Assembly (NCBI GenBank): GCA_022376465.1
Contig: JACDTU010000013.1
Span: 926,501 to 990,500, forward strand
Direction of reading: 5' to 3'
From: Cubamyces lactineus
Lineage: Eukaryota; Basidiomycota; Agaricomycetes; Polyporales; Polyporaceae
Length of the DNA: 64,000 bases
Shown piece by piece: positions 48,235 through 60,400 of this stretch. Numbering within the stretch: position 1 is the first letter of the stretch; every line of letters starts with the position of its first letter. The notes below the pieces were generated by a model. That model saw nothing but the letters and a program-made list of their open reading frames with translations. It was not told the origin of the DNA and did no database searches. The translations under genes were made by a program, and so were the position numbers.

Positions 48235-48664
48235 GTCGTGCCTTGTCAAACCGCCTGTTGGCGAGCCAATTCATGAAGACTGATATATACTCACAGAGTG
48301 TGCTGGCAGCCCAGGGCTCGTTTGTGGCACAAGACTTTTCAGGGTGGCCGAGAGTGGTCTTGTGCTGTCGTGGTAGTCGGACTTTACGGAAATCTTACAC
48401 AGACAGATAGTGTACAATAAATACTTGGTCCAGGCAGAGAAGCGTGGTCGTTGGCGCGGCTGAAGCACTAGGAAGACAGAGAAAGTAGAACTTGAAGAGA
48501 GAAGAGGAACTTGACGAACGCTCATACACGGTCAGACATTCCATGAATCAGTGCAAGCGCCCACATAGCAGGCGCGGACCGACTACCCGGAGAGACTGGC
48601 ACAGTAGCTTCACCTCCAACCACCATCCAGCCACTTCAGGATCACCCAAGACCGTCTTTCTAAC
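48235..48664. promoter_or_regulatory. Divergent promoter region of BRE2 and the E2 gene
   Basis: 430 bp between the two start codons. No distinctive element recognised. Confidence 0.45.
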
Positions 48665-49653
48665 ATGACTGCCCTCCGGTATGCTCGTCTTTGCATATAA
48701 TAACATTCATCTGACCATCCCCACACAGGCGCATCCAGAAGGTGCGACTAGTCTGCATCCATATATCGCTGTGGCGCACAATGCTAATGACCCGGTGCTA
48801 CTCATCAGGAACTGAGGGACATCACCAACAACCCGATCGAGGTATGCCAACAACGAATGCATATGCCGCAGGGCTAATGATGTCTCTCAAAGGGCTTGAG
48901 TGTCCAGCCCGTAGAAGACAACATGTTCGAGTGGAAGTGTGCGATCAAGGCAGCGGTGCGTACCTAGTGCCAGTGGCTCAATACCCCACGTCCGGTATGC
49001 TAACATATATCACAGTCGAACAGTCCCTACAAGGGCGGAACATTCCACTTCAATCTCACCTTACCCGAGAACTTCCCCTTCAAAGCACCCTCTGTTAGTC
49101 TCGATCGTCGTCTGCCACTTACCCTGGCTGGCTGATCCTGTTTTCATTTGGTGCTCAGGTCACATTCACGACCAAGATCTATCACCCCGGTATCAACGAG
49201 GAAGGCCAAATCTGCGTTCCTATCCTGCGTGATCAGGTGCGTCGATATGCATGAAGGAGCCTGGCGTCCCGTTCTCACATATTGTATAATTGACAGTGGA
49301 AGCCGACCATCACCCTATCGTCCGGTTCGTACGCGTCTCTACGTGCCCAGGCCTGCATTAACATCGGATACGGAGACAGTCTTGAGCACCATCCAAGACA
49401 AGCTGAACAACCCAAGCCCCGACGACCCGTTCGAGCCCGACATTGCTGCGGTAGGCCATCGCTTGACTACCTCGCCAGTTGGCGCAAAGCTCTTACCTGA
49501 TCTGACCGCCCTCGTGCAGCTCTTGAAGAACGATAAGGCAAAGTTCCTCGCGACGGCGCACGAGTGGACGAAGAGGTATGTATCTCCTTACTTTGGGCGA
49601 TGCGATGTCGCGGCTGCTGGCTGATTGTCCTTGAAAGATACGCGAGCTCTTAG
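48665..49653 (+). CDS. UBE2L3 (UbcH7)-like ubiquitin-conjugating enzyme E2
   Basis: Ten short exons (48665-48678, 48729-48741, 48809-48841, 48893-48955, 49016-49093, 49159-49236, 49297-49324, 49380-49450, 49520-49575, 49638-49653) give 149 aa, the length of a class I E2 with no tails. Features: RIQKELRDI helix 1, [24 protein letters not shown], the active-site segment [16 protein letters not shown] with catalytic cysteine at residue 86 (the same number as in human UbcH7), and [20 protein letters not shown] at the C-terminus. The HPN motif of most E2s is HPG here, while human UbcH7 has HPN. UbcH7-type E2s work with HECT and RBR ligases. The exons are very small; coding length confirms the chain. 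Confidence 0.88.
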
Positions 49654-51082
49654 GCGCTTTATGCAGTAGGCAGATTCAGTATGGCTGTACGATATTAGGC
49701 GAGGTGGTCGCGAACGAACTTGTGTCGACTGTATGGTATACGGCCTGTCATGCTCTCACAGGCAGCAAGAGGCTACAGCAGCAGCTGAGCGTCATCAAGT
49801 ACACGAGCTCACTACAGCTTGTCTTGTTCCAACTCTACGTGCAAATGTTTGTGAACGGCTGTCTGAGCTCGAGCTGCTTGGAACAGCATGTCCCAAGATG
49901 CTGCCAGCCTCGATGTGCTCGAAACTCACGTTTTGACAATTCCGAAGATCGGGCAAGGCTATCGTGCGTCGTACGTACTATACGGACGCCATTCTGTCAA
50001 AGAGCAAGATGCATGCGGATTGAGGCGCGCTGATGACTTTGGCCCATTCCGCTTCGCGCAGTGCAGGGCCCGCTGGGGTCGTGCTTGAAGTAAGTACCGA
50101 GTAACAAATCATCACATCCTGTTTAGTGTTAAGGTTATTGACAGCGCATCCGCCCGCTTTTAGTGACCAGTCATCGTCGCTGTCAGCAAGAAGTGCTGCT
50201 GGTGTTGTTACACCTTAGTTGGGGCCGGGCTTTACGCAGCGAACCATCCCAAGTGTTTGTTTTACCCGGGACCCATGCGACTATCCTTTCCCTAGGTTCC
50301 CCCCTCCCAAGTCCCCCATCCTGCAGTGAAGAAGATCAGACAGAGACTGGGACGTCGACGGAGTTGCCGTGCGCATCGCCACTGCACGGGGCGTCCGAGT
50401 CGGGATACTAGAACCAGGTGCACGTCCGAGATAGCCACCCGCCAGAGATGCATATATCAAGCCCTCAAGGATTCAGCGCCAGCCCGTATCCACCGTCGAG
50501 TCGTGGGTACGGAACAATCAGCGGTTCGCAGTATTCGCAGCACTGGCGGTAGCAACTTGGATGTCCACTTCCAGACTGGCTCCCGAGCTGCGCCTGTGCG
50601 GTACGTTGCGTGACTGCCGGTGCGAGCGCCAGCGTCCCTCGTAAAGGGAGTCGAGAACCCGAAAAAGCTCCCGACTTTCCGACTGAGTGATATGGGATCA
50701 TATCGACCTGCACGCAGCCCGTGGCACTGTTCGTCGCTCGACGTCCGGGATCCATCTCCGTCACCGTCGCATTCTGCGGAAACGAGCCCTGGCTGTATTT
50801 GACGGCGCATATGTTAAGTTCGAGGAGGCGCAGGTCGTCGTGGGGCGGTTATCTGGTTGCGTTGTGTTAGTATATATTGTGGTGGGTGGGCAGTCGGGGG
50901 TGGTGGAAACCCGTCCGAGCTTGACTCTTGCTTGTACGCCTGCCCGCCCGCATCCCGTCTTCGTCGTCCTTCGTTCACTTGGGCTTTGATAGTCCTCCTT
51001 TGCTGTCGGATTTCTTATTAAATCTCGTCGGAGCCAGGCGCACCTCTTTGACCTCATATTTCACCTGAGATAGTTAGTCGAC
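49654..51082. other. Intergenic, 1.4 kb
   Basis: Several overlapping ORFs on both strands (50163-50989) show no family similarity or splice logic and I do not call them. A GTATATATTG box at about 50870 could be a TATA element for the gene starting at 51083. Confidence 0.4.
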
Positions 51083-52433
51083 ATGCAGCTCAAGATTGTC
51101 CTTGCGATTCTTCTACCGGTCCTCGCTGCGCGGGCTCTTCCCGCGAGACGTGATGGTGAGTATCCGTCTGTTTTTCACGAGATGGAGAGCCGCCTCCTTA
51201 CAACCATCGGTATGAATTACTAGGAGCCTCTACGAGTCTGTGTTTGAGCTAAGCATGTCTTATCCCATGCTCCTACTGACCAAGTGAAAACAGACACGTC
51301 CAGTGACGACGCAGCCAACGCATCCAGTGAGTAGCCCTCTCGACCTCTTATACGACATAACTGCAATGTTGACACGGCCTCCTGTAGTGTACTCCCAACA
51401 AGGTGCGATCAGCCATCTCACCCAGTCGAACGCTCGAGCTTACTCTAGAGGTGCGTCTCATCATGCGCATCAGCGAGCAGCCTGCTCCAGGCCGTCAACA
51501 GCGAGATCTCAGCAGCAGGGTCCAGCGCGTCCGCATACACCGCCTACATCACCAGTAAGCTCCCGAACAGCGTCCAGGCTCTGTCGCCTTCCCTCCCTCC
51601 CTGAGCGCATTGTTTGTTCTGACACTTGTGTGTTTGCGCGTTTTGCGGTGCGCGACCGACAGCGATCTCGGGCCGTCCGGTCGTGGAGATGTCCGAGTCT
51701 GTGAGCGGGCAGGTGTGGGTCGCGATGACTACTGGTAGCCCGATCGCGGGCGTGGATAATGCGGAGGCGACGCCGACGGGTGGGGCGAACGCAACGACGG
51801 ATTCTTCGAGCAGCGCTTCGAGTTCGCGTGAGTCTGCCGTCCGGGCTGGTTTATTCATGCTGTGGGTGGAGGGATGTTTGTACTGATGATTCTCGTGGGA
51901 CGGCCGCAGCGACGCCCGCGTCCTCTGCGCTAGCGCAAGGTAAGCGTTGTGCATGCTTGGGGTAGAATGTGTACAATGCTCACGTTTTGTTACCCCCATC
52001 CAGCGAGCTCGTTGCTGGGCAACGTGCAGAGCGTGATCAGCAGCAAGACAGAGCTCTCGGCGTTTGTCACTCGTGAGTTGGCGCGTGCAAACGAGCGGCC
52101 GTGCTAACATGCTGACTATGCTCTATACCACCACGATAGAGGTCGCGGGTGCGCCCGTGGTGGAGGTGTCCTCGAAGGGCGGCGAGGCTATCACGCTCGC
52201 GATGAGCGCAGGAGGGAAGGAGTTCACGACGACGTTCGACGGCGTGGTCATGACGGCTGTCCCAGCATCGAAGTGAGTGCCACCCCTTCCGTTGTGGATG
52301 GGGTGTTCATCGCTGACGGTTGGACGGTTGTAGGAATGCGGCGGCCGGGAGCCTGGTGGTCCCGAAACCGCTCTTGACGGGCGTGGTAGGAGCTATGGGC
52401 GCCGTGGCGGCGGGTGCGATGATGCTGCTGTGA
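51083..52433 (+). CDS. Small GPI-anchored secreted protein with internal duplication
   Basis: Nine exons (51083-51155, 51294-51326, 51388-51402, 51474-51554, 51663-51827, 51910-51939, 52004-52072, 52140-52272, 52334-52433) give 232 aa. Residues 1-18 form a signal peptide (MQLKIVLAILLPVLAARA) followed by a Kex2-like RR site. The body has two related segments: ASSLLQAVNSEIS ... ISGRPVVEMSES ... VAMTTG and ASSLLGNVQSVIS ... VAGAPVVEVSSK ... LAMSAGG, joined by a Thr/Ser/Ala linker. The end is a hydrophobic helix (GAMGAVAAGAMMLL) fitting a GPI signal. No known domain. Cell-surface or wall location is inferred. The 15-nt third exon is the least certain, but it is required to keep frame. Confidence 0.75.
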
Positions 52434-54337
52434 GGTAATAATGGTTCGATAGGTGACGACGATATCAACAGTCAAAGTACGATGCTGCAGAATACAGCGG
52501 GGTGTACTTGTGTCGTTGATCATCTTTCGGAGATTGGTTCTGGAGCTCGAGGAGGGTGTTGTTGACAGGAACGGAGATTTGTGCGTATGTTTAGGTGTAG
52601 AAGCCATCCTTCTCTTCCTAAATGAAGGCACCGCGAACCTGCGGTCAGTATCGAAGATAGATGACTTCGCATTCCCTGCTACAAACCTGGAGCGCGTTCG
52701 GGACCAGGCTCCTACCCACCACCCTTTCGAGTTGAGGAGGGGCGATATATTCCTGGACTACGTAGTTGGACAGGTCTTAGGGGGCAGAATCACGTCCTCA
52801 GTGACCGTCACGTCACGCATGAACGCTCGCTCTTCTGTGACTAAGTGCTGTAACGATCACGTGCATGAGACATAAGTTTTGTTGAACGTGGCTCCCACGC
52901 TTCTCCCACTTGTCTTCCTTCTACCGTCATGTTCGCACAGTCTCCGCCTTCGTTGCCATCTATCTCAGCCTGTATTGGGATTCCTGGTGCGCCCTGTGTT
53001 TGAGGTAGGTGCGCTACCCTCTGTCACGGTGTAAACAAGCCCGGTGTAGAGAGGTGCACACATCGTGCACACATCGCCTGCGATTCACGCCGTCTGTTCC
53101 TGGCCCATCGAGTTCGGTCGCGATGGGTGAGCCCTCCTTCATTCCTCCATATCAGCTACTCATCTGATATATAGGGATGCGTCCGAGCTTACCAGTCGGT
53201 ATTGCATGCGGCAACATATCAACTGGTAGGCCTCTGTGCTTCTGGTTTTCCCGTTTTGTTGACGTAGCCGTTTAAATGGTTCGGCACTGTCCGCGGTGGA
53301 ATCCGGTTCTAACGCGGTACTCTCTGAGGCTCGGGCATCACAGTGTACGTGTCAGTCGTAAAACATGCCACCAGCGTGCTCATACTGTTGTTTCTGCCCT
53401 GTTACTCTGCGCTCTGGCGCCATTGATGTTGTATGCCATAACTGCGCTCTCGCGCTATTGCCGTTGTATGCTATGCACGAATTTCTCATACCGCTGTATG
53501 GATGTATGCAATACGCAGCTGTCTCCGCCACTTATTGCTCTGTTGTAGATGGACGCTTAACTCCGGTACCGCGCTCTATCACTGCTGCTCACATAGACAA
53601 CATGTTTCACTTTAGGTTCGCACTAGGGATGTACGTTATGGTCGAAGCGATGATGTTGAGGCTGGAGATCTGGTAATGACTGGCCTCCTGCACAATATTT
53701 GGCCGCTTATTACTTACTGGCTGGTTGGCCAGCTCCGAAATATTGCACGATGTGAAGGTGCCTGCCAAGAATCAGAGTGTTACTCAGCTTGCGCAGCTCT
53801 TGGATATGCATGAATGTCCCTCCAAAGGTTGTAGTGAGGTCGGGTACGTCTTTCGTATTTTAAAAGCCCCGAGAAGGATTAGCTCAGGTCACAGCAATAC
53901 AATCATATGTCATACTGAGGCTGCCATGGCCGGCCGCCCAGCTACAGGCATGGGTGATCCCTCAGCGACTTCTGTTCCAGTAGAGGTCGACCCAGTAGCG
54001 AACTTCGATCATGAGAGTGCATACCTTGAGCTCGCCAGTACTACTCTACGCCATACCATCATAAGAGAGTGCCAGTGGGAGCAAGCCATGTCAATGACAT
54101 CCCCCAAGGATGTGGTCTGCGCTATTTGTAGTTGACTGACCCCGCCAGAAAAAGCTACATGTGAGCAACCCAGCCAAGTAAATCTCCATCTTCTTCGGAA
54201 TGACGTATTCCCTGAGGAGGTGTTACCTACGACATACAATCGGGCTGCTTACCACCCAGTCATCTCAGAGTCTCAGACGAGCGTAGTCCAGGCGTGCCCG
54301 GAGGGCGATTGTTATTGTACAGCGGGGTTGAGACTAA
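52434..54337. other. Gene-poor region with one weak ORF
   Basis: No confident gene. The plus-strand frame 53926-54135 (starting MAGRPATGMG) is open but has no recognisable domain or intron support. This stretch probably contains decayed repeat DNA bordering the inverted arms. Confidence 0.4.
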
Positions 54338-54624
54338 ATTCCAGTAGTAGGTGAAAAGCGGGATCCAGAATAAACGCGGGATTAGGCGCCATACGAGAAT
54401 CAGGTCACATGCTACATACTAACAGAGGACGACCCCCACCTCAACTCTCAAGAGCGGCTGGCAACAAACAAACGTAAATACACGGAGCCCGGCCAAAAGA
54501 CGCCCAAAATCCTCCCCATTTGGAAGGAGGCCTTGCGGGCGCTTGGTGGCATTTTTCAGAATAATCCGCATGCGAAGTCGCACTGCGTGCAGACATCTCG
54601 ACGCGCGCGAGCAGCCACCGTCCT
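54338..54624. repeat. Inverted-repeat arm, left
   Basis: Reverse complement of 63715-64000 with about one single-base indel and no other difference noticed. The right arm stops at the window edge, so the left boundary given here is only the limit of what can be compared. Codes for nothing recognisable. Confidence 0.93.
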
Positions 54625-55077
54625 CAACCGTCCCAGTATGAATCGGGCTCATATCCTGGCTTGCACAATGAACTCATCCCTGCGCTCTGTGTGGAAACAC
54701 AGCATGAATTCTCGAAATTATGGTTCAGCGATCGCGCGGTCCAATATCGATAAGAATATCTGATACAAGTACTAGGGCAGTGCGGTGGAGCCCCGCGCAC
54801 ACTTCGGATGGTCTGCCAGTCGATTCGCGAACAGCCAAATGTCTTCGCAAGAACCTATACTGACCGGTGAGCCCACGCAGTCATCCGCGCGGGGCCATGA
54901 TGGATGTCTGCCCGCGGACAGGATGGATGAGTATGACTAGGAAGCGTTAGTACGCTCAATGCACTGTCTCGATGCACTGTGCATGATAGCTAAATAGAAC
55001 GTGAACATGCCACGGTTGTGCACTTTTTCGTTGTTAACACGGTGGCTCCGAATGGTTTCTGTATGATGGCAAAGATT
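54625..55077. other. Spacer between left arm and retrotransposon
   Basis: No feature recognised; together with 63405-63714 it was contiguous before the retrotransposon inserted. Confidence 0.5.
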
Positions 55078-55082
55078 GAACT

Positions 55083-55775
55083 TGTTAGGACCGTGCCGTC
55101 CGGGGGTACAACTCCGGTGGTCGGGACTTGGACGGAGTTCGGGGTCGGAGTACGACCGGAGGTCGGACTAGCACTGGGGTGAGGACTTTCGCGAAACTAT
55201 TAGTAACGCACGGGTTCCGACTCGGTGTCCTCTATTTGCGGACTTCGGAGTACGGACTTGACGGGACGAAGGTCAGACTTGGGAACGGGGTTGGGTCGAA
55301 GGGGTTGGTAGGAAGGGAACGAAGGTTGGTCGGACTAGAGGGTCGGGGTTGAGTGTCGGACTACGAGTTGAACCAGTAATGGGTATAACGAGATTTCCGA
55401 ACTGAGTAGCTACTACATTCCGGGGCAGTATTTATACTAAGTCAGAAACCCGATAGAAACAATAAGAGATGTACGTGATAGGAAGGAGTAGAACGAAAGT
55501 ATGAAGTAACTTGCCAAGGGTAAGATAACGTAGATAGCTCAGTAAGCAAAAGCCTCATGTAGGTAGCGCCATGAGGGGTTATCTGAGACATGTAAGTCAT
55601 GGGGTCGGGGGAAGTCCGAAGTACGGAGTACGAAGTGCGGAGTACGGAGAACGGAGTCGGGGGTACGGGGTACGGAAGAGCGGAGTACGGAGGAACGGAG
55701 TACGTAACGCGGAGTAAGGAGCGGGGTACGGGGGTTCGGGGATCGGGCTTCGGGGTTACAGCACGGAGCGTAACA
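55083..55775 (-). repeat. 3' LTR (left copy)
   Basis: 693 bp, offset 7,624 bp from the other LTR. Its right part (about 55616-55775) carries the CGG-triplet array that also lies upstream of the antisense gene. Confidence 0.96.
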
Positions 55776-55778
55776 GTG

Positions 55779-55788
55779 CCTCCCCCCT
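55779..55788 (-). other. Polypurine tract
   Basis: AGGGGGGAGG on the sense strand, three bases before the 3' LTR: the expected plus-strand primer for reverse transcription. Confidence 0.8.
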
Positions 55789-55912
55789 AGGCCCGAACCC
55801 TTGAGGGCCTATAGTGAAGGGAAATGGAAGTCTGTCCAAAAAAGGTAATCCGATAAGTCCAGGGAACGGAGATCAAGAATCGGGGCAGGGTCAGAATCGA
55901 TGAAGAAAGGTG

Positions 55913-55920
55913 TATATAAG
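55913..55920 (+). promoter_or_regulatory. TATA box of the antisense Zn2Cys6 gene
   Basis: TATATAAG on the plus strand, 63 nt before the start codon and outside the LTR, so this gene has its own core promoter. Confidence 0.65.
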
Positions 55921-55982
55921 ACGGGGGTGAGACTTAGCCAGTTCGTCCTCGCTCTTTGTCTCCCACCACCACCACCAGCACT

Positions 55983-57376
55983 ATGTCCTCAACCCTCGAC
56001 AACATTCAGGCTTTGGAGGCGCACCTTGCGCAGCTCCGGATGAAGGCAGCGGCGGAGGAGGCCGCAGCAGCCGAAGCGTAAGTACCGGGGTTGCCGGGGT
56101 TGCGGAGTACGGAGTTCGGGCTAACGGTGGTTTACAGGGCGCGAAAAGCGGAGGAGGAGCGAGCACGGGAGGAGAAAGAGCGCGCGGAGTACGAGGCCGC
56201 GCAGAAGGCAGCAGCGCTGATCCGCCAGGCTGCCCTCGCGAAGGCCGGGGCTTCCGCGCGGGGAAGCAAGCGTCCCGCGGAGGACGAGGAGCCGGAGTCG
56301 GAGGAGGAAGAGGACGACGCGGAGTTGCTCGTCCCGCGGTAAGTCCGGTCGGGGTACGGAGTACGGGGGTCGGACTAACGGAGTTCCACAGGACGAGGTG
56401 CGACCGGTGCGCCGCGAAGCAAATCGCGTGCCGGTTCCGCGCGGGCAAGCGGACGTCGAGTTGCGTCCAATGCCAGAAAGCTCGGTCGCGCGCGTGCGTC
56501 GGGGCCCGCGGACTTCCCGCGGACATCCAAGCCCGGATCGCGCGCAAGGAGGAGGCCCCAAGCCCGCAGCGCAAGAAGGTCAAGTCCGCCCCCATCGTCG
56601 TTGACGACGACGGGTTTGAGACCCCCGCGCCCACCGGAGTTCGGAGTTCGGAGAAGGTGCGGGCGGAGAAGGGCAAGGGGAAGGAGAAGGAGAAGGAGAA
56701 GACGGTGGAGAAGGCGGCGGAGAAGCCGCTGCAGCCAGGTGAGGTCCGATGGACCTTTGTCGCGCCACCCGGAATTAACCCCCCAGCACGAACAGTCGTC
56801 GCCCGAGGCCCGAGCATCGCAGGCTCGTCGACGGGCCCTCGGATGTCCGCCAGCTCCGGACTTCCGGAGGTTGGGAAGTCCGACCTCCGGTGGTCCGACG
56901 ACCCGGAGAAGCTCTCCGACCGGGAGCTCCTCGAGCACCTGCTCGTCGCGGTGCAGCGCAACCGGCGCACCGCGGGGCGGGTCATCGACCTGCTGGTCGA
57001 CGAGGAGGAGCAGCGGGAGGAGATGATGCGGGAGGAGGTCCGGGGTCTTGGCGATGCCATCGCCAAGATCGTGCGGAAGGAGTTGAAGGCCGTCATCGGC
57101 GAGGCCGTCCGCGAGGCGGTGAAGTCCGAACTCGCGACGGAGTTCGGGACTATGCTGCGGGAGATCCTTGAGATCACCTCGCAGGACAAGGAGGACGCGA
57201 TCGCGGACGCGCTGGAGCGGGCGGGGGTTGCTGGGTCGGACTGGGAGGAGGAGAATGGGTCGGGGTTGGACAAGTCCGCGCGGGGCAAGTCCGGTGAGGA
57301 GGAGGAGGAGCAGGGCGAGGGCGCGAAGGAGGGGAAGGGGCCGGAGGACCCGGCGGACATGGACATGGCGGAGTAG
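55983..57376 (+). CDS. Antisense Zn(II)2Cys6 protein carried by the retrotransposon
   Basis: Three exons (55983-56077, 56138-56338, 56392-57376) give 426 aa, transcribed opposite to gag-pol. Residues 1-85 are an Ala/Glu/Arg coiled coil. An acidic Glu/Asp run follows, then at about residues 100-135 the cluster CDRCAAKQIAC ... CVQCQKARSRAC. Spacing is C-x2-C-x6-C-x10-C-x2-C-x6-C, exactly that of fungal Zn2Cys6 transcription factors. A Lys/Glu-rich stretch (a likely nuclear signal) comes next, then a helical region (about 290-380, WSDDPEKLSDRELLEHLLVAVQ) and an acidic tail. Both introns have consensus borders (60 and 53 nt) and are phase 2. It ends 107 nt short of the convergent pol stop. It is not gag, pol or env. 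DNA binding and regulation of the element are inferred. Confidence 0.85.
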
Positions 57377-57483
57377 GGCGGTAGTACGGACTTCGGACCT
57401 CGGACTTCGTAGCTAGTATCTTGTAGTCCGAGTGCGGAGGAGTATAGAAAGAAATCTGCTGGTGAGAACTCCGCGTGTGAACT

Positions 57484-60400
57484 TCAAGACAATTTAGCAA
57501 GAGGTCCGGGCTTGTCCGGGTAAGCTGCGTGGAAATCCGAAACTAGCTCCTGGGCATGTCCGAGCTCCGTGGCCAAGATCCACGAAGTTTCTTCGTCCGT
57601 ACCTTCGTAGCCTGCCCATCGGACTAGGTACAGGAGTTGACAACTCCGACGCCGGCGGTCAATCTTGGAGTCGAGGATCTCCGAAATCTCGTACTCCGGT
57701 TCTCCGTCCACCAGGATCGGAGGTGGCGGAGTTTGGACGCGGCCGGGGATGGTGTTCGGAGTTGCAGGCTCGAGTTGTGAGACATGGAAAACGGGGTGTA
57801 CCGCGCGCATAGAGTCCGGTAGTCGGAGGGTGAAGGAGTGAGTTCCGACCTGCGCGATGATAGTGAACGGACCTAAGAACTTCTCGGACAACTTTTTGGA
57901 GGGACGAGTAGTCCGGATGTGCTGAGCTCGGACATAGACCTGATCTCCGACCTTGAAGTCCGGCGCGGGTAGACGGTGTTTGTCCGCCTGTACTTGGTAC
58001 CGGGCCTGGGCTTCGGCGATCTGCTGTCGGAGTTGGGTGTGAAGTTCGTCGAGGTCGACAGCGTAGTCGCGAGCTCGAGCGGAGGTGAGGTCCCGCTCGG
58101 GGTAGACGGAGATGGCGGGGTTGTAGCCCTTGTTCGCGAAGAACGGGGATATACCGGTAGTTGCGGACGGAGCATTGTTGTACGCGAACTCCGCCAAGGG
58201 AAGGAGTTGGGACCAGTTGTCCTGCTGGTAGTTCGAATAGATCCGGAGGTACTGCTCGAGGGTCTGGTTAACCCGCTCGGTTTGACCGTCGCCTTCCGGG
58301 TGGTAACCGGAGGTGAAGTGAAGGCGCATGTCGAGGGCCTTACCGAGGGAGCGGAAGAAGTGAGAGACGAACTCCGAGCCCCGGTCGGAGGTAACGTGCG
58401 AGGGAACTCCGTGCTTGGAGAACACATGGAGTACGAACAAGTCCGCTAACTCCGAGGCTGTAAGCGTGTCGTGGGTAGGGATGAATATACCTTGCTTAGT
58501 GAGCCTGTCGACTACCACCAAGATCGCGGTGTAGCCAGCGGAGTTCGGGAGTTGCTCGATGAGGTCCATGGAGATGGAGTTCCAGGGTCGCTCGGGGATC
58601 GGGAGTTGCTTCAAAGTACCGTAGGGGAGATGCCGGGGGACTTTAGCTCGCGCACAGGTAGTACAGGACTTACAATAGTCCCGGACGAAGAGTCGAAGTC
58701 CGGGCCAGGCGTAGTCCCGCAGGACCAGGGCTTGCGTCTTGTTCTGTCCCCAGTGTCCGGCAGTAGGGTGGTCGTGACAAGCTCGGAGTACGCGAAGGCG
58801 GAGGTCGCCGGAGTTCGGGACATAGACTCGACCTGAGAGTCGGAGTAGCCCGTCTTCATCGCGGGACCATCGGGAGTTACCTTCGGAGGCGAGCTTGAGT
58901 GCAGCAGATAGTTCGGGGTCAGGAGTCGGGGTTGCTTGAGCGGACTTGATGTCCGAGAGGAGTTGTTCGGAGTCGAGGACGAAGGAAGCTCGGAGTACGG
59001 GGGGTCGGAGGTAGGTAGCCCGGAGGGACGCGGCGAGCTGCTCCTGGGTGAAAACCGGTCGGTAGTTGTGTGGGTTGACGACGGAGTAGTCACTGCCCCC
59101 CTCTTTTGGGTAGACGTCCCAACGGCGTGTCAGTGCGTCGGGCTTCGCTCCAAGCTTACCTGGCCGGAACCGGACTACGAGGTTGAACTGCGAGAGGAAC
59201 TCCGACCATCGGGCTTGACGGCGGGTCAGTAACTTCGTAGTCGCGAAGTATACCAAATTCTTGTGGTCCGTGACAACGTCGATCGGGGTTGCCGAACCTT
59301 CGAGGTAGTGCCGCCAGGTCTTGAAACATTCGAAGATCGCGAGGAGTTCCTTGTCGTGGGTGTCGTAGTTCAACTCCGCGCCGGTCAAGGTGCGGGAGTG
59401 GAAGGCAATGGGGTGGAGTTCACCGGACTCGGTGGTAAGGGAGAGAATGCCGGCGATGGCGTAGTCCGAGGCGTCAGTCTCGACGGTGAGGGGTCGGTCG
59501 GGCATCCAGTGGTGTAGTACCGGAGCTGTCGTGAACGCCTTCTTGAGAGCGTTAAACGAACTCCGACATTCCTCGGAGAAGTGCCAAGGCACGGACTTGC
59601 GGGTTAAGCGGGTCAGCGGTAGTACGATCTCGGAGTAGTTTGGAATAAACCGTCGATAGAAGTTCGCGAACCCCAGGAACGACTGTATGTCGCGGACCTT
59701 CCGGGGTTCGGGCCAATCCAAGATCGCCTTAACCTTCGACTCCGCCATGGTGAGTCCGGTGGGAGAGAGGATGTAACCGAGGTACTCGACGGAGTCGGTG
59801 TGGAACTCGCACTTGTCAGCGCGGGCATAAAGCCGGTGCTTGCGGAGTCGCCGGAGTACCTCTTTGACATGCTTGCGGTGTTGCTCGGGGTTGTCGGAGT
59901 AGATGAGGATGTCGTCCAGGTAGACGATGACGCACACATCGAGCATGTCCGCGAAGATGTCATTGACGAACCGCTGGAAAGCAGCGGGCGCGTTAGAAAG
60001 TCCGAACGGCATGACTAACCATTCGAAAGACCCATAGCGGGTCCGAAACGCGGTCTTCCACTCATCTCCGGGAGCTATGCGGACTAGGTTGTAGGCGTGA
60101 CGGAGGTCGATTTTGGTATAGATCCGGGCCTTCCGCGGCGCGTCCAGCAAGTCCGAGACGAGAGGAAGGGGGTAGCGGTCCTTCCGGGTGATCTTATTCA
60201 AGCCCCGGTAGTCCACGCAAAGGCGAAGAGATCCGTCCTTCTTTTTGACGAAGAGGACGGGAGCTCCGCAGGGAGAGTTGGACGGACGTATGAACCCCGA
60301 TCGGAGGTTCTCGTCAATATACTCCCGAAGCGTGTCGAGCTCGAGTTTTGAGAGGGAGTAAATAGGTCCGAGTGGCGGAGTAGCCCCTTCTTCCAGGTCG

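Noticed and set aside
50163..50989. Overlapping ORFs in the 49.7-51.1 kb gap
   Set aside because: Present on both strands, no family similarity, no splice-supported extension.
53725..54135. 136-codon plus-strand frame near the inverted arm
   Set aside because: Opens on TTG, has no recognised domain and lies in repeat-rich DNA; left as unassigned.
55981..57366. 461-codon minus-strand frame opposite the Zn2Cys6 gene
   Set aside because: Shadow frame: low-complexity Pro/Ser/Arg translation, while the plus strand shows a cysteine cluster, introns and a TATA box.
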